Shown in pieces: positions 15,415-16,603 of a DNA stretch of 16,603 nt (within the stretch, counting starts at the first letter, position 1; each line of letters starts with the position of its first letter). A program made the position numbers and the translations under genes. Location: the NCBI GenBank assembly GCA_034112285.1, contig JAWUVP010000039.1, positions 1 to 16,603 on the forward strand, in the 5' to 3' direction. Below the pieces are notes generated by a model. The model was not told the DNA's origin and ran no database searches. It saw only the letters and a list, made by a program, of their open reading frames with translations. This stretch comes from JAWUVP01 sp034112285. GTDB taxonomy: Bacteria; Pseudomonadota; Gammaproteobacteria; JABDGN01.

Positions 15415-15481
15415 TGTGAATTTCCTCTTGGTTACAACCACTGTATCGCCACTTAGCAGCAGAACTTAAGCTGAATTTTGA

Positions 15482-15892
15482 AATATTTATCAACAACATA
15501 GCCAGCAGTGCAAGCGCGCTTCACACAGCAAAGACTTTACGGTCGGTTTCCGTAGTGATCGTCACGTTACCCTTGGGTATTATTTTGGCGCGAATCATAG
15601 CAACTCAGTGAACCTTATGCTGGGATACGGGAACACGAAGAGGAGCGGTACGGGTGAGGATTCGGGTGAGACTAGCACAAGAATTCCAGCCGAATTAAGC
15701 TTTACCCACTACATGCCGCTTAGTCATAAACTTTTCTGGGGTGTCGGTGCCGGATATTTAGGCAGACTGTCTAATACCCTTTTTTCGATATACCCCTCTC
15801 TTATTAGGCACTCAACTTTTTTAGTTGCATTTCATGCATTTCTTGAATGTGCGCACATGCTGTTTCAAGCGCAAATAGTCGCTGATTATTAA
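15482..15892 (+). pseudogene. Remnant of an outer-membrane beta-barrel protein
   Basis: The frame opens after a TGA at 15479-15481 and closes with TAA at 15890-15892, with no ATG or signal peptide at its head; the first usable start is a GTG at 15608. The translated text from about 15527 to 15775 has the alternating, aromatic and glycine-rich character of barrel strands: FTVGFRSDRHVTLGYYFGA, then NLMLGYGNT, and after a polar loop LSFTHYMPLSHKLFWGVGAG. The last 40 or so residues lose this character. The barrel signal begins upstream of any plausible start and stops early, so I read this as a decayed fragment of a porin-like gene, not a small working gene. It occupies most of the 540-bp gap between clpA and the next gene. 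A functional short gene starting at the GTG is possible but less likely. Confidence 0.55.
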
Positions 15893-15904
15893 GGAAACCT
15901 TAAT
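15888..15904. terminator. Short perfect hairpin at the end of the barrel remnant
   Basis: ATTAAGG (15888-15894) and CCTTAAT (15898-15904) pair perfectly around AAA; one more T-A pair extends the stem. The right arm overlaps nothing coding, and the left arm contains the TAA stop of the remnant. No T-run follows, so it may equally be a protein-binding palindrome upstream of the gene at 15954. Confidence 0.35.
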
Positions 15905-15953
15905 AGAGTACCGGCATGATGAACATAACAATCAAAAAATAAAAGCTTATAAA

Positions 15954-16603
15954 ATGAAAAAAATTCTACAATTCTGGATTGATTATGATGGCTGCTTCAA
16001 TTCAGCTCATATCAAAGGCAGCAAAACGCTATTTACCAACTCAAAAAACAAACAAGTGCTCATGCTTGAAAAAAATAAACCTATCATATTCAAAGGGCCC
16101 ATTATCGAGCATATGTGTGGAGCGATTTTTCAATTACAGCCTGATTTAGTTGAAATATGCACCTTCTCGAACCGGCAAGATCCAAAGACCGACAACAAAA
16201 ACTGTGCGCGTTTTGGCAGCCTATCTTCCTACGAGATTTTTACTGCTCTCACGCTGCATTTTCAACAACTTTTCCCAGCAGTCGAGATTCACAATGACCA
16301 ATTTTTATTAGCCGATACTTACACGCAGCCCTATGAGCCAGGAAAAATATGGCGCGACACTTTAGACAAACTCAGTAAAAAGCCAGATGGCACCCCCTTC
16401 ACTGATGCACAAACAAAACATTTCCCAGAGGGTGTCATCGCGCACAAACATAAAATCGATTTATTTTATTGCAAGGCACAACATGCTTGCCTGCAACACG
16501 GTGGCGACATAGTGCATGCAATTGGTTACGACGACAGCGAGAATATTTTGGAGACCCTCCATAAACTCTATACCCAACACCCCCAATTACTTCCCAGAAA
16601 TTT
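15954..16603 (+). CDS. HAD-like protein, 3' end outside the window
   Basis: An open frame from ATG 15954 to the last base gives 216 residues and continues to the right. The N-terminus reads FWIDYDGCFN, with DYDG at 10-13, the motif I position of haloacid dehalogenase-like (HAD) proteins. CTFSNRQD (69-76) fits motif II, a strand ending in Ser or Thr, and IGYDDSENIL (190-199) fits motif IV with its acidic pair. A lysine for motif III could be K164 or K166. HAD proteins are mostly phosphatases with Asp nucleophiles; catalysis here is not proven. The DYDGC and SNRQ wording recalls HAD-like proteins of Legionella, some of them secretion-system substrates, but that is memory, not a search. There is no signal peptide or membrane helix in the visible part. 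The ribosome binding site is poor, and a hairpin lies 50 bp upstream. Confidence 0.7.
   Translation, partial: MKKILQFWIDYDGCFNSAHIKGSKTLFTNSKNKQVLMLEKNKPIIFKGPIIEHMCGAIFQLQPDLVEICTFSNRQDPKTDNKNCARFGSLSSYEIFTALTLHFQQLFPAVEIHNDQFLLADTYTQPYEPGKIWRDTLDKLSKKPDGTPFTDAQTKHFPEGVIAHKHKIDLFYCKAQHACLQHGGDIVHAIGYDDSENILETLHKLYTQHPQLLPRN

Noticed and set aside
15439..15441. GTG at 15441 as the clpA start.
   Set aside because: The ATG at 15414 has AGAGGA at good spacing and gives the N-terminal length normal for ClpA; the extra nine residues would contain the ribosome binding site.
15847..15858. The palindrome ATGTGCGCACAT as a separate operator.
   Set aside because: It lies inside a degraded frame with no promoter boxes around it; noted only as a possible rearrangement mark.
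15916..15942. An eight-codon leader peptide (two ATGs, ending TAA) before the HAD-like gene.
   Set aside because: Too short, without a ribosome binding site or attenuator-type codon run.

Overview
The window reads as the chromosome of an AT-rich, flagellated gammaproteobacterium. Flagellin, the filament cap and its chaperone sit together behind two close matches to the flagellar sigma-28 promoter. Two edge genes, a Sel1-repeat protein on the left and a HAD-like protein with Legionella-type motifs on the right, suggest a host- or amoeba-associated lineage such as the Legionellales. That placement is an inference from memory of protein families; no rRNA or other marker gene is present. No tRNA, CRISPR array, transposase or integrase was found.

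Layout. 2-1885 (+) is the 3' part of a Sel1-repeat protein of unknown function, open at the left edge. 1886-2205 is a gap between convergent genes and carries a long nested palindrome. 2206-10057 is a signalling block: a membrane histidine kinase (HK1, -), a soluble GAF histidine kinase (HK2, +), and a minus-strand operon transcribed as membrane kinase (HK4), then REC-kinase, then REC plus degenerate HD-GYP. 10194-12996 (-) holds fliS, fliD and fliC. 13159-15414 (-) is a ClpA-type AAA+ unfoldase. 15415-15953 contains no intact gene but holds a remnant of an outer-membrane beta-barrel protein. 15954-16603 (+) is the start of a HAD-like gene that runs off the right edge.

How the parts may work together. 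fliC and fliD each have their own sigma-28 promoter, with a hairpin terminator between them, and fliS follows fliD closely. This is the classic late filament module. The three-gene signalling operon starts just past fliS, possibly from a promoter overlapping the fliS stop codon. Its order (sensor kinase, REC-kinase, REC-HD-GYP) fits a phosphorelay. No DNA-binding output domain is encoded in the block, and the terminal HD-GYP domain has lost its signature HD pair and other metal ligands, so any output is probably by protein-protein contact. The four kinases are related in a mosaic way: HK1 and HK4 share their membrane sensor half, whereas HK1 shares its catalytic half with HK2 and the REC-kinase.

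The least explained elements are the edge proteins, the 145-residue C-terminal extension of HK1, the pseudo-HD-GYP protein and the composite palindrome at 2065-2192.
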